Assembly: GCF_016790145.1 (NCBI RefSeq)
Contig: NZ_JAEUOI010000082.1
Location: 1-40,555 of the forward strand
From: Propionivibrio sp.
Lineage (GTDB): Bacteria > Pseudomonadota > Gammaproteobacteria > Burkholderiales > Rhodocyclaceae
Direction: 5' to 3'
Length of the DNA: 40,555 bases
The notes under the pieces are model-generated. The model ran no database searches. It was not told the DNA's origin and was given only the letters and a program-made list of their open reading frames with translations. Made by a program: the position numbers and the translations under genes. Below, piece after piece: positions 8,526 to 18,099 of this stretch. The number at the start of each line of letters is the position of its first letter. Position 1 is the stretch's first letter.

Positions 8526-8714
8526 TCAGTCGACTGGGCGTGGATTGGAACGCTCGTTCAGGAATACGGTCGAAATGAAGCGTACAACGGCCTGCCGGTG
8601 GTTTGCAGGACTTGACCACCTGCTGGCAAGACTTTAGAGCAGGTTTCGTCAGGTGAAGCATAACTTCGCTGGTCATTAAACGCTTCCCCCACAATGATCA
8701 TTAAGGAGAAAACC

Positions 8715-9374
8715 ATGGGACTTCATATTGGCGACGAAGCGCCGGATTTCAGCGCCCCGACAACCGAAGGCACGATTCGCTTCCATGAATGGATCGGTGA
8801 CAGTTGGGTCATCCTGTTCTCACACCCGAAGGACTTCACTCCCGTCTGCACCACTGAACTCGGTTACCTCGCCCGCCTGAAGCCGGAATTCGACAAGCGC
8901 AACACCAAGGTCATCGGCCTGTCGATTGACAGTGTCGACGACCACCATCGCTGGGCAGGCGACATCGCTGAGACGCAGGGCTCGCCACTTAATTACCCGC
9001 TGATTGGCGATACCGAGCTCGTCGTCGCCAAGCTTTATGACATGATCCATCCGAACGCCAGCGGCAACGCAGCCAGTCGAAGCGCAGTGGATAATGCGAC
9101 CGTACGCTCGGTGTTCCTGATCGGACCGGACAAGAAGATCAAACTCACGATGACCTATCCAATGAGCGCCGGACGCAACTTCGATGAAGTGCTGCGCGCG
9201 CTCGACGCCGTCCAGCTCAACGCGAAGCACACCGTGGCCACGCCGGTTAACTGGCGACCGGGCGAGGATGTGATCATCCCGACCTCCGTTTCCGATGAAG
9301 CGGCCAGGGCCAAGTACCCAAACGGCTGGAAAACACTCAAACCCTATCTGCGCATCGTATCGCAACCAAAGTAA
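8715..9374 (+). CDS. 1-Cys peroxiredoxin (Prx6-like)
   Basis: A 219-aa thiol peroxidase that reduces H2O2 and organic hydroperoxides. The peroxidatic Cys45 sits in FTPVCTTE, and it is the only cysteine in the protein, which defines the 1-Cys class. The long C-terminal extension (NWRPGEDVIIPTSVSDEAARAKYPNGWKTLKPYLR) is typical of Prx6-type enzymes. The start at 8715 follows AAGGAGAAAACC. It lies 190 nt after the persulfide dioxygenase gene, with its own leader and a hairpin downstream. Confidence 0.93.
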   Translation: MGLHIGDEAPDFSAPTTEGTIRFHEWIGDSWVILFSHPKDFTPVCTTELGYLARLKPEFDKRNTKVIGLSIDSVDDHHRWAGDIAETQGSPLNYPLIGDTELVVAKLYDMIHPNASGNAASRSAVDNATVRSVFLIGPDKKIKLTMTYPMSAGRNFDEVLRALDAVQLNAKHTVATPVNWRPGEDVIIPTSVSDEAARAKYPNGWKTLKPYLRIVSQPK

Positions 9375-9386
9375 GTCTGAACATTT

Positions 9387-9411
9387 CCGGGCATGGCAAG
9401 CCATCGCCCGG
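9387..9411 (+). terminator. Hairpin after peroxiredoxin gene
   Basis: An 11-base-pair stem-loop starts 13 nt past the stop: CCGGGCATGGC pairs with GCCAT-c-GCCCGG around a tiny loop with one bulged C. There is no clear U-tract, so intrinsic termination would be weak. Confidence 0.45.
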
Positions 9412-9773
9412 TTACTCAGCAAAGCGTGTCGGCCTTGGACGAGATACACCAATCCCGTATCCGGGATTGATGGCTTCGTTCATCGCAACAACGGAGCGGC
9501 CGATTGCAAGGCGCTGATCACATCTGGTTTGGCCTGGCAGCACGACAAGCAGTATGCGTAGTCGAAGCCAGAAGAAAAGCGAGTGATACCTTCCTTTGGC
9601 CGATGAATAAGCGGGAAGCGAGCGTGTAGGGTATTGCGCGATGCTGAGCCTGTGCCGCCGCCCCGGGAATTCAGGCATCACAGGATAAATGACTTGTCAT
9701 GGGCACGTGGTGTACAACGCGGGCAGGATAGGCAAGAAACCAATAAAGCCTGAGAGGGTTTCTGGTGCTCTTC
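9412..9773. other. Gap without supported gene
   Basis: About 360 bases between the peroxiredoxin hairpin and the tRNA. Short open frames exist on both strands but none has a convincing start, composition or recognisable motif. A small palindrome (AATCCCGTATCCGGGATT) lies near 9450-9467. Confidence 0.4.
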
Positions 9774-9863
<90 letters not shown>

Positions 9864-9930
9864 CGAAGAGGGCGCATTCTAGCAGAAGCACACCCGATCA
9901 ACAAATCAGGAAACGATTCGTGAACATCGA

Positions 9931-10236
9931 TCAGCCACACAGCAGGCCATTCAGTTGACAGACATCCTGACGGACATAGGCCAGCAGAATCCACAGCCAG
10001 AAGAGAATGAAGAAGGCAATGAATGGGACGTACTTGTCTGCAACCACTTTCGGCGTCATGAAGCGTGTCGCCGAAATTACCGGGCGCGTAATGATGCGAA
10101 ACAGTTGATAGACAAAGTTTTGCTCTCGCGTGCCGCCGGCAAGCAAATACAATGCACCCTGCGCCAGAAGAAACATGCCGGCAATTTCAGCCAGTGCGCG
10201 CAGGACAGAGAGAATTTGAAGTTCGATACCCGGCAT
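9931..10236 (-). CDS. Small membrane protein of the symporter operon
   Basis: A 101-aa hydrophobic protein with two to three predicted membrane segments (ILSVLRALAEIAGMFLLAQGALYLLAG and YVPFIAFFILFWLWILLAYV). I do not recognise a named family; the layout is loosely YggT-like. The start MPGIELQIL is chosen because the longer frame overlaps the upstream DUF4212 gene; no strong ribosome binding site is seen. It follows DUF4212 by 31 nt, so it probably belongs to the same transcript and may be an accessory of the symporter. Confidence 0.7.
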   Translation of the reverse strand: MPGIELQILSVLRALAEIAGMFLLAQGALYLLAGGTREQNFVYQLFRIITRPVISATRFMTPKVVADKYVPFIAFFILFWLWILLAYVRQDVCQLNGLLCG

Positions 10237-10267
10237 CGACTTGATTCGAAATGGCTGGATAGCGCTA

Positions 10268-10531
10268 TCAGTCTTCCCCCTCGGAGACACCGTATTCCTG
10301 GTCCAGCGCATTCATGTATCTGGCGTAGAACCAGATAATCAACACATAGATGATCAGTGATCCCTGGGCACCCATGTAAAAGCCGAGTGGAAATCCGAAA
10401 ATTTTAATCCCGCTGAGTTCACGGGCGTAGTAGCTGACAACGAAGGTCACCACAAACCATAGGGCCAGGAGAATTACAGTAATGCGCAGTGATCGCTGCC
10501 AGTATTGCGTGTGCTTTGTCGTCAGTTGCAT
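10268..10531 (-). CDS. DUF4212 symporter small subunit
   Basis: An 87-aa protein with two transmembrane helices (SLRITVILLALWFVVTFVVSYY and GFYMGAQGSLIIYVLIIWFYARYMN), matching DUF4212, the small subunit that accompanies VC_2705-type sodium:solute symporters. The ATG has a GAGGAG site six bases upstream. It lies 44 nt after the large subunit gene. It is likely needed for assembly or activity of the acetate/solute transporter. Confidence 0.88.
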   Translation of the reverse strand: MQLTTKHTQYWQRSLRITVILLALWFVVTFVVSYYARELSGIKIFGFPLGFYMGAQGSLIIYVLIIWFYARYMNALDQEYGVSEGED

Positions 10532-10575
10532 CGGAAACTCCTCAGTTAATTTTACGCACCCCCCGAGGATGCGGG

Positions 10576-12615
10576 TCAGTGACCGGAGAAGTCCGGGGAA
10601 CGGACGCTCTCGACGAAGTTCATGGTCTCGGTGCTTGGCGGATCAGTGAACAGACTGACAACGATGATGGTTAAAAACCCGACAGCAACGCCCCAGATCC
10701 CGGCCGATGTCGACTGTATTCCCAGCCAGGGCTCCATTCCGATGCCATGAATGCCGAGCCATGGAATGGCGTTGTACTGTACGCGCACCATGTAGTACAG
10801 CGTGACGAGCAAGCCAAGTACCATGCCGCTGATGGCTCCTGGCTTGTTGGCTCGCTTCCAGAAAATTCCGAGTACCAGTGCCGGAAAGAAAGCCGCACCG
10901 GCCAGTGAAAACGCCCAGGCCACCATAAACAGAATGGTGGCTGGTTTCTGGGAGGCCACCATCGCCGCCAGCACGGCAACAACGAGCAGCAGGGTCTTGG
11001 AAACAACCAGCCGCCACTGTGTCGTGGCCTGCGGTCGGAAGACCTTGTAATAGGCATCATGCGAAAGGGCGTTGGCAATCGTCAGCAACAACCCGTCTGC
11101 CGTCGACAGGGCGGCAGCCAGCGCACCCGCTGCGATAAGTCCGGAAATGACATAAGGCAAACCGGCGATTTCGGGTGTCGCCAGCACAATCACATCCGGA
11201 TTGAGCGAAAGTTCGGCGAGTTGCAGAATACCGTCGCCGTTGATATCCTCGATCGACACCAGTCCCACCTTACCCCATGCGCCAATCCAGCCTGGTAATT
11301 GAGCAATTCTCGAACCGACAAGATTCGAGTAGATCTCGTACTTGGCAAAAACAGCATAGGCGGGGGCAGTCAGATAGAGCCCCAGAATGAACAACAGGGA
11401 CCAGAAAACTGAACTGCGCGCTGCACGCACGCTGGGCGTCGTGTAATAACGCATCAGGACGTGCGGCAAGGCCGCCGTCCCCACCATCAGACAAAACACC
11501 AGGGCAATAAAATTGATTCGTACCGTATTGCTCGCGACTTCATCGATACCCGGAAAGGCTTCGGCATGACGGGTTAGTTCGCTGCCGCGCTGAGTGGCCT
11601 GCCGCATCAACGAATCCCAGTGTTCACGAGCAGCATCGGCATTCTTCGGCAATTCCCGGCGTTGACGTTCAAGCGCAAAGACATCACGCATTTGGGCGTT
11701 GCTGTTCTTCAACTGGTCAATTTGCGCAGAAATAATGCGCTTCTCTACAGCAAGCGATCCTGGCAGGCCGCTGATTCGTTCAGCAAGCTCATCGGCACGC
11801 ACAAGAAAAAGTCGCCGCACATCGATCTCGGCGGGGTCGTTGGAAATCCGCTGCTCAAGCAACTCGATTTTCTGCAACACCTGACCATACATGATCTGCG
11901 GTACGGGTACGCCTGTCACCTTGTACGAAAGCATCGTTACCGGTGCGAGATAAGCGACAATCAACACCAGATACTGTGCAACCTGCGTCCACGTCACCGC
12001 ACGCATGCCGCCGAGAAAGGAGCAGACCAGAATTCCGGCCAGACCGACAAAAACACCAATCTCGAACTGCAAGCCGACAAAGCGGCTAGTAATGACGCCG
12101 ACGCCGTAAATCTGTGCGACCACGTAAACAAAGGAGGCCAGAACCGTCGCAAAGACGCCGACCAGGCGCGCCGCATGACCGCCATAACGGGCACCAAGAA
12201 AGTCAGGAATGGTGTATTGACCGAAACGCCGCAGATAGGGAGCAAGCAACAGCGCGACCAGCACGTAACCGCCGGTCCAGCCCATCACGTAAGCCAGCCC
12301 CTGGTAGCCCGTGAGATAGAGCGTGCCCGCCAGTCCTATGAATGATGCGGCGCTCATCCAGTCAGCGCCGGTGGCCATGCCATTGAATATGGCCGGGATG
12401 CGTCGACCGGCGACGTAATACTCGGACACGTTCGACGTCCGCGCCAGTACGCCGATGGTGGCGTACAGTATGATGGTCAGAAAAAGGAAAGCGTAGCCAA
12501 TCCAGCGTGGCGGCATACCATGCTGCTCAAGGACGCCCAATGCCAGTACGAATGCAAAAAAACTGCCCGCATAAAGCGCGTAGTTGCGACGCATTCGAAC
12601 GGAAGAATCAGTCAT
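10576..12615 (-). CDS. Sodium:solute symporter (VC_2705 family, ActP-like)
   Basis: A 679-aa multi-spanning Na+-coupled transporter of the SSS family. Core features include ADWMSAASFIGLAGTLYLTGYQGLAYVMGW and the late ALAAALSTADGLLLTIANALSHD. Compared with ordinary SSS proteins it has a hydrophilic, helix-rich insertion at about residues 245-350 and a canonical EF-hand-like loop (DINGDGILQLAE, residues 457-468) in a second extramembrane stretch. Given the acs gene in the same cluster, the substrate is probably acetate or another short monocarboxylate. It pairs with DUF4212 downstream. Confidence 0.9.
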   Translation of the reverse strand: MTDSSVRMRRNYALYAGSFFAFVLALGVLEQHGMPPRWIGYAFLFLTIILYATIGVLARTSNVSEYYVAGRRIPAIFNGMATGADWMSAASFIGLAGTLYLTGYQGLAYVMGWTGGYVLVALLLAPYLRRFGQYTIPDFLGARYGGHAARLVGVFATVLASFVYVVAQIYGVGVITSRFVGLQFEIGVFVGLAGILVCSFLGGMRAVTWTQVAQYLVLIVAYLAPVTMLSYKVTGVPVPQIMYGQVLQKIELLEQRISNDPAEIDVRRLFLVRADELAERISGLPGSLAVEKRIISAQIDQLKNSNAQMRDVFALERQRRELPKNADAAREHWDSLMRQATQRGSELTRHAEAFPGIDEVASNTVRINFIALVFCLMVGTAALPHVLMRYYTTPSVRAARSSVFWSLLFILGLYLTAPAYAVFAKYEIYSNLVGSRIAQLPGWIGAWGKVGLVSIEDINGDGILQLAELSLNPDVIVLATPEIAGLPYVISGLIAAGALAAALSTADGLLLTIANALSHDAYYKVFRPQATTQWRLVVSKTLLLVVAVLAAMVASQKPATILFMVAWAFSLAGAAFFPALVLGIFWKRANKPGAISGMVLGLLVTLYYMVRVQYNAIPWLGIHGIGMEPWLGIQSTSAGIWGVAVGFLTIIVVSLFTDPPSTETMNFVESVRSPDFSGH

Positions 12616-12657
12616 CTGGCCGGATAAGAAGCAAGTTGCGCGCGCGACCGATGCCCG

Positions 12658-13377
12658 TTACAGGCTCTCATACAAGCGACGACGCGCTTTCTCCATTTTA
12701 AGGAAACTGCCCGGAGAATCAGCACCCTGTTGAATTGCGGCGGCAATCACTACCTGCAACAGCCTGGCCGTCGCGTAAGCATCGGAAACGGCGTTATGTC
12801 GCAAGAAGTTGTCGATACCAAAAAGCTCGAGCCAGTCATCAAGTTCAACCCGGGTACCAATCTGGAAATCGAATAGACCGGGAAGTACCCACGCCAGATC
12901 GATCCATGTCTGCCCGAGCTCCATTCCGAGATAGTCACCCATCGCCTTTTCAATCATCGACTGATCAAAAAAGGCGTGATAGGCGACCAGCGGTGATTTG
13001 CCTATATACCGGAGAAAGGCAAGCAGTGCTTCAACCGGATCCATTCCTGCACTCTGTGTCAGGCCGCCAATGCCATGAATCAGGATGTTCTCGTTGCTGC
13101 TGACTTGGTCCTGGCGCAACACGACCTGAAAGGCATCCTTGAAATCGATTTTTCCATCGACCAGCGCCATTGCACCAATCGAGATCAGATGATCCTTGTC
13201 CGTATCGAGTCCGCTGGCTTCAATATCGACAATGACATATCGGCTATGCATGTGCGAGCAGTCCAGATCGACCGCAGGCAACTGCTGCCATGCCTTGATG
13301 ACCTCTTGTTGCTCAGGCGAGAGAATGACCTCCTGCTGCGCATTGTGGCTTGCGAAAATTCTTGAAAACCAGGCCAT
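12658..13377 (-). CDS. DnaQ-like 3'-5' exonuclease
   Basis: A 239-aa DEDDh exonuclease. Exo I is VDIEAS (Asp51, Glu53), Exo II is AYHAFFDQSMI, and Exo III is HNAVSDAYATARLL, so all catalytic acids and the His are present. The ATG at 13375-13377 lies two bases after the stop of the upstream DUF294 gene (TGATCATG), which indicates coupling. An exonuclease at this place is a recurrent feature of DUF294/symporter loci; the link to acetate metabolism is not understood. Confidence 0.88.
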   Translation of the reverse strand: MAWFSRIFASHNAQQEVILSPEQQEVIKAWQQLPAVDLDCSHMHSRYVIVDIEASGLDTDKDHLISIGAMALVDGKIDFKDAFQVVLRQDQVSSNENILIHGIGGLTQSAGMDPVEALLAFLRYIGKSPLVAYHAFFDQSMIEKAMGDYLGMELGQTWIDLAWVLPGLFDFQIGTRVELDDWLELFGIDNFLRHNAVSDAYATARLLQVVIAAAIQQGADSPGSFLKMEKARRRLYESL

Positions 13378-13379
13378 GA

Positions 13380-15290
13380 TCAAAACTTGTGATCAAGTTT
13401 GAGACGCTGCTGAAGCTTGCGCGCCTGGCGGAACGCCTCTTTCAGGATGCGGCGATCAACTTCGTTGAGATCGTCTGGCCGGATCAGATTATCGCCAGCA
13501 CGACCTTGCGTCTGCTCCGCGTACTGATGGCGCAAACGCAGAAGCTGGATAAAGTTGAACGCATCGACCCCAGCCGCTGCCTCGTCAGGTGAAATATTCA
13601 TCAAAGGCGCTGACAGCTTGATGCGTTGCACGGTGTTGGTTGCCGATACATCATGCCCCATGGCAAACACCCGTGCCGCGTCGATAAAAAGCCGCGCACC
13701 ATACTTTTTGAGGTCGATGGTTCCCGGGTGTTCGGGATCGGCGTCCGTCAAGAAATCGCGAATCATGCCGAGCGGTGGCAGAACAGAAAGAGCGTTGCCC
13801 GCCAGCATGCGCAGAAACAGCGGGTTGTTGCGCGTCTGCCGCAACAGCGACAGACGCATGCGGTTGGCTAGATTGAACTTGCCGTACAGCGGCCTGAAGT
13901 CAAAGAAGATCGTCGAATTGAGCAGCGCCTGCGGCTCCGGCGTACGAATCCATTGATCGAACTTCTCTTCCCACTCCTCCAGCGTCAGGCACAGGTTCGG
14001 GTTGCTGGCCATGATATTCCCGGTGCACGACGGGAAGCCGCACTGGTCGAGATCGGCATTGACGTCGCGCGCGAACTCCAGCAGCAGCAGTTGGGTCTGC
14101 TCACGATCCATGATGTCGGTACAGATATAGACAATCCCGTTGTCCTGATCGGTACTGAAGGTTTGCTCGTCGCGCCCTTCGGAACCGAAGGACAACCACG
14201 TCCATTCAATGCCATAGAGGTCGTGCTTGTCGAGATTGAGCTCGATGATGCGGCGGGTCAGCGTATCGTTCAGCGCCGAAATGAACTGGGTGATCTGCTC
14301 GGCACCGACGCCCTGTGCCAGCATGTTGAGCGAAAGCTGGCGAACATCCTTGCTGGCCAGCAGCAGCATGTCGATACTGGTCGCCGAATCAATGGTTTGA
14401 CGAATCTGGCGCAGCCCGACGCGCTGCAGCGTAAACAGGTCGCGCTCAGAGACGACACCCTTCAGACACCCGCCCTCGTCGACCGCCAGCACATGACGCA
14501 CCCCATGCTTGGCCATGGCCAGAGCCGCGTCATAGGCATTGGCGGCAAACGGCAAGGCGCGCGGATAATGCGTCATCACCGAATGAATCGGATTTTCGAG
14601 CGGGATTCCCGGCAGGACGACACGTTTGAGAACATCGGAATGGGTGAAGATACCCACCGGCTGCTGGTCGGTATCGACAATGATCATCGAGCCGATATTG
14701 CGATTGGCCATCAGTTCGATGGCCACCTTGATCGGCGTATCCGGCGTGACCGAGACGGGATCCTTGTGAATGATCGACGCCAGTGGCGAATTCATCGTCT
14801 GCTGCTCGGCAACATGCTGCGAGAACTGTTGTTGCAACTGCTGGCGAGACTGGCTGAGCAAACTTGCGAGGTACTGGGTACAGAAGAGATTGAGCACCGA
14901 ACTCTTGTGCATTAGCTGGAAGAAAATCTCGGCCGTCAGTTCGTAGCAGAAAACATCCTCAAGCGCCGAATAAATGCTCGTCGAGGAACGCTGTGCTGCC
15001 ACCGACCCGATCGAAAACCCCTCGCCCGGCCCCAGCGTCAGCGCTGTCTGTTCATTCGCACTGCCCTCCCCCGCCCGACGAACGAGAACCTTGCCACGCT
15101 GCAAAATGCGAAAGATCCGCACCACGCCGGTTTCCGGCGAAACTATCAGGGAACCCTGGGGATAATAGGCAAGCCTGACGTTTTCTCCAAGAAACTGCAG
15201 CGCATCCGGTTCCATGCGATCAAACGGCGGGTAAGAATGCAGAAACTCGATCGTTGCCGAAACCAGCAACTCCGTCGCACTATTGTTCAT
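13380..15290 (-). CDS. cNMP-binding/CBS/DUF294 nucleotidyltransferase-like protein
   Basis: A 636-aa signalling protein. In order: a cyclic nucleotide-binding-like domain (about 20-130), a pair of CBS domains (about 165-285), a DUF294 putative nucleotidyltransferase (FGSEGRDEQTFSTDQDNGIVY near 370-390) and its C-terminal helical domain. The start at 15290 has GGAGAAGGG directly upstream; the open frame continues 8 codons further. It resembles the GlnD/UTase-like sensors next to sodium:solute symporters and probably senses adenylate or cyclic nucleotide state to control uptake. Confidence 0.88.
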   Translation of the reverse strand: MNNSATELLVSATIEFLHSYPPFDRMEPDALQFLGENVRLAYYPQGSLIVSPETGVVRIFRILQRGKVLVRRAGEGSANEQTALTLGPGEGFSIGSVAAQRSSTSIYSALEDVFCYELTAEIFFQLMHKSSVLNLFCTQYLASLLSQSRQQLQQQFSQHVAEQQTMNSPLASIIHKDPVSVTPDTPIKVAIELMANRNIGSMIIVDTDQQPVGIFTHSDVLKRVVLPGIPLENPIHSVMTHYPRALPFAANAYDAALAMAKHGVRHVLAVDEGGCLKGVVSERDLFTLQRVGLRQIRQTIDSATSIDMLLLASKDVRQLSLNMLAQGVGAEQITQFISALNDTLTRRIIELNLDKHDLYGIEWTWLSFGSEGRDEQTFSTDQDNGIVYICTDIMDREQTQLLLLEFARDVNADLDQCGFPSCTGNIMASNPNLCLTLEEWEEKFDQWIRTPEPQALLNSTIFFDFRPLYGKFNLANRMRLSLLRQTRNNPLFLRMLAGNALSVLPPLGMIRDFLTDADPEHPGTIDLKKYGARLFIDAARVFAMGHDVSATNTVQRIKLSAPLMNISPDEAAAGVDAFNFIQLLRLRHQYAEQTQGRAGDNLIRPDDLNEVDRRILKEAFRQARKLQQRLKLDHKF

Positions 15291-15351
15291 CCCTTCTCCT
15301 TGCTCGTCATACACACCAAGAGTGCTTGATACTTAACCTTCAGTGCAAATG

Positions 15352-15386
15352 TTCAGGCCGGCACACATGATATGTGCCGGCCTGAA
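15352..15386. terminator. Perfect 14-bp hairpin between acs and DUF294 gene
   Basis: Arms 15352-15365 and 15373-15386 are exactly complementary (core AGGCCGGCACA / TGTGCCGGCCT) around a 7-nt loop. The T-tract is weak in both directions. It lies after acs and before the DUF294 start on the minus strand, so partial termination, attenuation or mRNA end protection are all possible. Confidence 0.55.
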
Positions 15387-15419
15387 GAGCGGTCTTTAGC
15401 TGCCGCCTGGTCATGCTAA

Positions 15420-15456
15420 ATGCATCGTTTGTCAACCCGTTAACCGGGCGATGCAT
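15420..15456. repeat. Second stem-loop downstream of acs
   Basis: Arms ATGCATCG (15420-15427) and CGATGCAT (15449-15456) enclose an inner CCCG-TTAAC-CGGG stem. It lies 22 nt past the acs stop. It may act with the neighbouring 14-bp hairpin as a 3' end or processing signal for the acs transcript. Confidence 0.45.
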
Positions 15457-15477
15457 GCCTCCTCAACCCAAACAAAA

Positions 15478-17445
15478 TCAATGGCCTCTCAACTGCTCGA
15501 GAATCGCCGGATTTTCCAGTGTCGAAACGTCTTGCGCGACTGTCTCGCCCTTGGCCAGTGAGCGGAGCAGGCGACGCATGATCTTGCCGGAACGCGTCTT
15601 CGGCAGGTTCTCGCCAAAGCGAATATCTTTCGGCTTGGCAATCGGCCCGATTTCCTTGCCGACGTGATCCTGAAGTTCCTTGATCATCTTGGCGGCCGCC
15701 TCACCCACCGGACGCGCGCCCTTGAGCACGACGAAGGCGCAGATTGCCTCGCCGGTCAGATCGTCGGGACGACCGACGACAGCAGCCTCGGCGACCTTCG
15801 GATGCGAAACCAGCGCCGATTCGATTTCCATCGTACCCATGCGGTGACCGGAGACATTCAGCACATCGTCAATACGGCCGGTGATGGTGAAGTAACCGGT
15901 ATTGATGTCGCGCACCGACCCGTCGCCGGCGAGATACAGCTTGCCGTTGAAATCATTCGGGTAATAGGAGTTCTTGAAACGATCCGGGTCATTCCAGATA
16001 TTGCGGATCATCGACGGCCAGGGTTTCGTAACGACCAGCAAGCCACCCTTGCCCCAATCGAGCTCGGTACCGGTTTCATCGACGATGGTCGCCTGAATGC
16101 CCGGGAAGGGCAGCGTGCACGAACCCGGCACCATCGGCGTCACACCGGGCAACGGGGTGATCATGTGACCGCCGGTTTCCGTCTGCCAGAAGGTATCGAC
16201 AATCGGGCAACGACCCCCACCCACATCGTTGTAATACCACATCCAGGCCGCCGGATTGATCGGCTCACCGACCGTACCCAGCAGGCGCAGCGAGGACAGG
16301 TCGTAATTGGTCGGCGAGACCGCCGGATTGGTATCTGAGGCCTTGATCAGCGAGCGGATGGCGGTCGGTGCGGTGTAGAAGATGGTGACCTTGTGATCCT
16401 GAATCATCTTCCAGAAACGGCCGGCGTCGGGATAAACCGGAACCCCCTCGAAGACCATCTGGGTACCACCACAGGCCAGCGGGCCGTAAGTGATGTAGGT
16501 GTGGCCGGTCACCCAGCCGATGTCGGCGGTACACCAGAAGAGATCGTTCGGCTTCAGGTCAAAAGTCCACTTCATGGTCAGAATGGCATGCAACAGGTAA
16601 CCACCGGTCGAGTGTTGAACGCCTTTCGGCTTGCCGGTAGAACCGGAGGTGTATAGCAGGAACAGCGGATGCTCGGCTTCGACCCACTCTGGCTCGCACA
16701 CGTCGGACTGGCCGGCGATCACGTCATCCCACCAGACATCGCGACCGGCTATCATATTGCAGGGGCCGCCCGTGCGCTTGAACACGATCACCGTCTTGAT
16801 TGTCTCGCAGCCGCCGAGAGCTATACCTTCATCGACAGCAGGCTTGAGCGGAAGCTTCTTGCCGCCACGACACTGCTCGTCCATGGTTATCACGGCAACG
16901 GCACCGGCATCGTTGATCCGGTCGCGTACCGATTGCGCCGAGAAACCGCCGAACACCACCGAGTGAATGGCACCGATGCGGGCACAGGCCTGCATGGCCA
17001 CCACGCCCTCGATACCCATTGCCATATAGATAATGACGCGGTCGCCCTTCTTGATGCCTTTGGCGCGCAGACCGTTGGCCAACTGACTTACTTTGGCCAG
17101 CAGGACCTTGTAAGTCATTTTCTTGACTTCGCCGTCGTCGGTTTCAGAAATGATCGCCACCTTGTCGCCAAGGCCGGCTTCAATGTTACGGTCCAGGCAG
17201 TTGTAGGAGGCGTTCAGCGTGCCGTCGGCAAACCACTTGAAGAAAGGCGCATTGGACTCATCGAGCACTTGCGTGAAGGGCTTCTTCCAGCTCACATGCT
17301 CACGGGCCAGACGAGCCCAGTAGCCCGTATAATCGTTGGCCGCTTCGGCACACAATGCCTTGTAAGCATCCATGCCGGAAATCGTTGCCTGCTTGACAAA
17401 CTCGGCAGACGGCTGAAAAAGCTTGACAGACTCAATCTCGGACAT
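15478..17445 (-). CDS. acs: Acetyl-CoA synthetase
   Basis: A 655-aa AMP-forming acetate--CoA ligase. Landmarks are the ATP loop [43 protein letters not shown], the hinge [20 protein letters not shown] and the C-terminal [14 protein letters not shown] with the Lys that is acetylated in Acs homologues. Length matches the family exactly. CAGGAGATG precedes the ATG. As first gene of the minus-strand cluster with the regulator, exonuclease and symporter, it supplies acetyl-CoA from imported acetate. Confidence 0.96.
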   Translation of the reverse strand: MSEIESVKLFQPSAEFVKQATISGMDAYKALCAEAANDYTGYWARLAREHVSWKKPFTQVLDESNAPFFKWFADGTLNASYNCLDRNIEAGLGDKVAIISETDDGEVKKMTYKVLLAKVSQLANGLRAKGIKKGDRVIIYMAMGIEGVVAMQACARIGAIHSVVFGGFSAQSVRDRINDAGAVAVITMDEQCRGGKKLPLKPAVDEGIALGGCETIKTVIVFKRTGGPCNMIAGRDVWWDDVIAGQSDVCEPEWVEAEHPLFLLYTSGSTGKPKGVQHSTGGYLLHAILTMKWTFDLKPNDLFWCTADIGWVTGHTYITYGPLACGGTQMVFEGVPVYPDAGRFWKMIQDHKVTIFYTAPTAIRSLIKASDTNPAVSPTNYDLSSLRLLGTVGEPINPAAWMWYYNDVGGGRCPIVDTFWQTETGGHMITPLPGVTPMVPGSCTLPFPGIQATIVDETGTELDWGKGGLLVVTKPWPSMIRNIWNDPDRFKNSYYPNDFNGKLYLAGDGSVRDINTGYFTITGRIDDVLNVSGHRMGTMEIESALVSHPKVAEAAVVGRPDDLTGEAICAFVVLKGARPVGEAAAKMIKELQDHVGKEIGPIAKPKDIRFGENLPKTRSGKIMRRLLRSLAKGETVAQDVSTLENPAILEQLRGH

Positions 17446-18099
17446 ATTCCATCTCCTGTGCAGCGTTCAAAAGAGGTTTGTCAGATCGATGCGGGTGCAC
17501 CGAAACAAACCGCATCAACTATTCACAACCCGGCGAGGCGGGAAGGCACAAAACGCCTTTATCCAGTCAAGAAATGACGTGAATGGGTGTGGATTAGATG
17601 CTCATTATCTTACACATCACTTACAAAATCATTCTTGGCAGGACGATTGCATTCCAAAATTAAAGCGCCGGCTCAAAGTCGAAAAAGGCGGTCTGTGCTT
17701 AACAAGCAATCGCCAAACCAGGCTTTACTGCCGCACTGTGAGTCTGTGAAATCATCATTACTGCCTTTTTTCGCGCTCACCCCGGCGGAAGCCGGGGTCC
17801 AGCTTGTTATCCCATTTTTTTCGGATACCAGACGAAGGTACTGGATTCCGTCTATTGCCGGAATGAGCGCGAAGCCTGGCCTCGGGCCACGGTTTGGGGG
17901 TGTTTATCCATTGATTCACCGCTGCTGAGCCTCGTTGCCTCTCTTCAGCGAGCGGCTCAAGCGCGCTATCAATGCAAGGATTGATTGATGATAAAATTCC
18001 CGACTGCACACCCTATCTCCGTCAATGATCGCGACGAAGACCTCAACGTACAAGATACCCCACTGTCCCTGCCCTGAAACCTTTGATAGAAAGCCTGAA
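17446..18099. other. Divergent intergenic region acs / fumarase
   Basis: About 650 bases between divergent genes without a supported ORF. It must contain both promoters. The central part is a REP-like repeat copy (annotated separately). An AT-rich GATAAAAT near 17991-17998 is a candidate -10 for the fumarase gene. Confidence 0.5.
17769..17919 (-). repeat. REP-like dispersed repeat, copy 1
   Basis: On the minus strand it reads GTGAATCAATGG, then CCAAACCGTGGCCCGAGGCC, then AGGCTTCGCGCTCATTCCGG, ending with an inverted CCCCGGCTTCCGCCGGGG. The first three blocks recur almost unchanged at 24499-24578, and part at 20511-20605. Confidence 0.75.

Noticed and set aside
15664-17577. Long plus-strand frames opposite acs
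   Set aside because: They shadow acs on the other strand; the translations have no recognisable motif.
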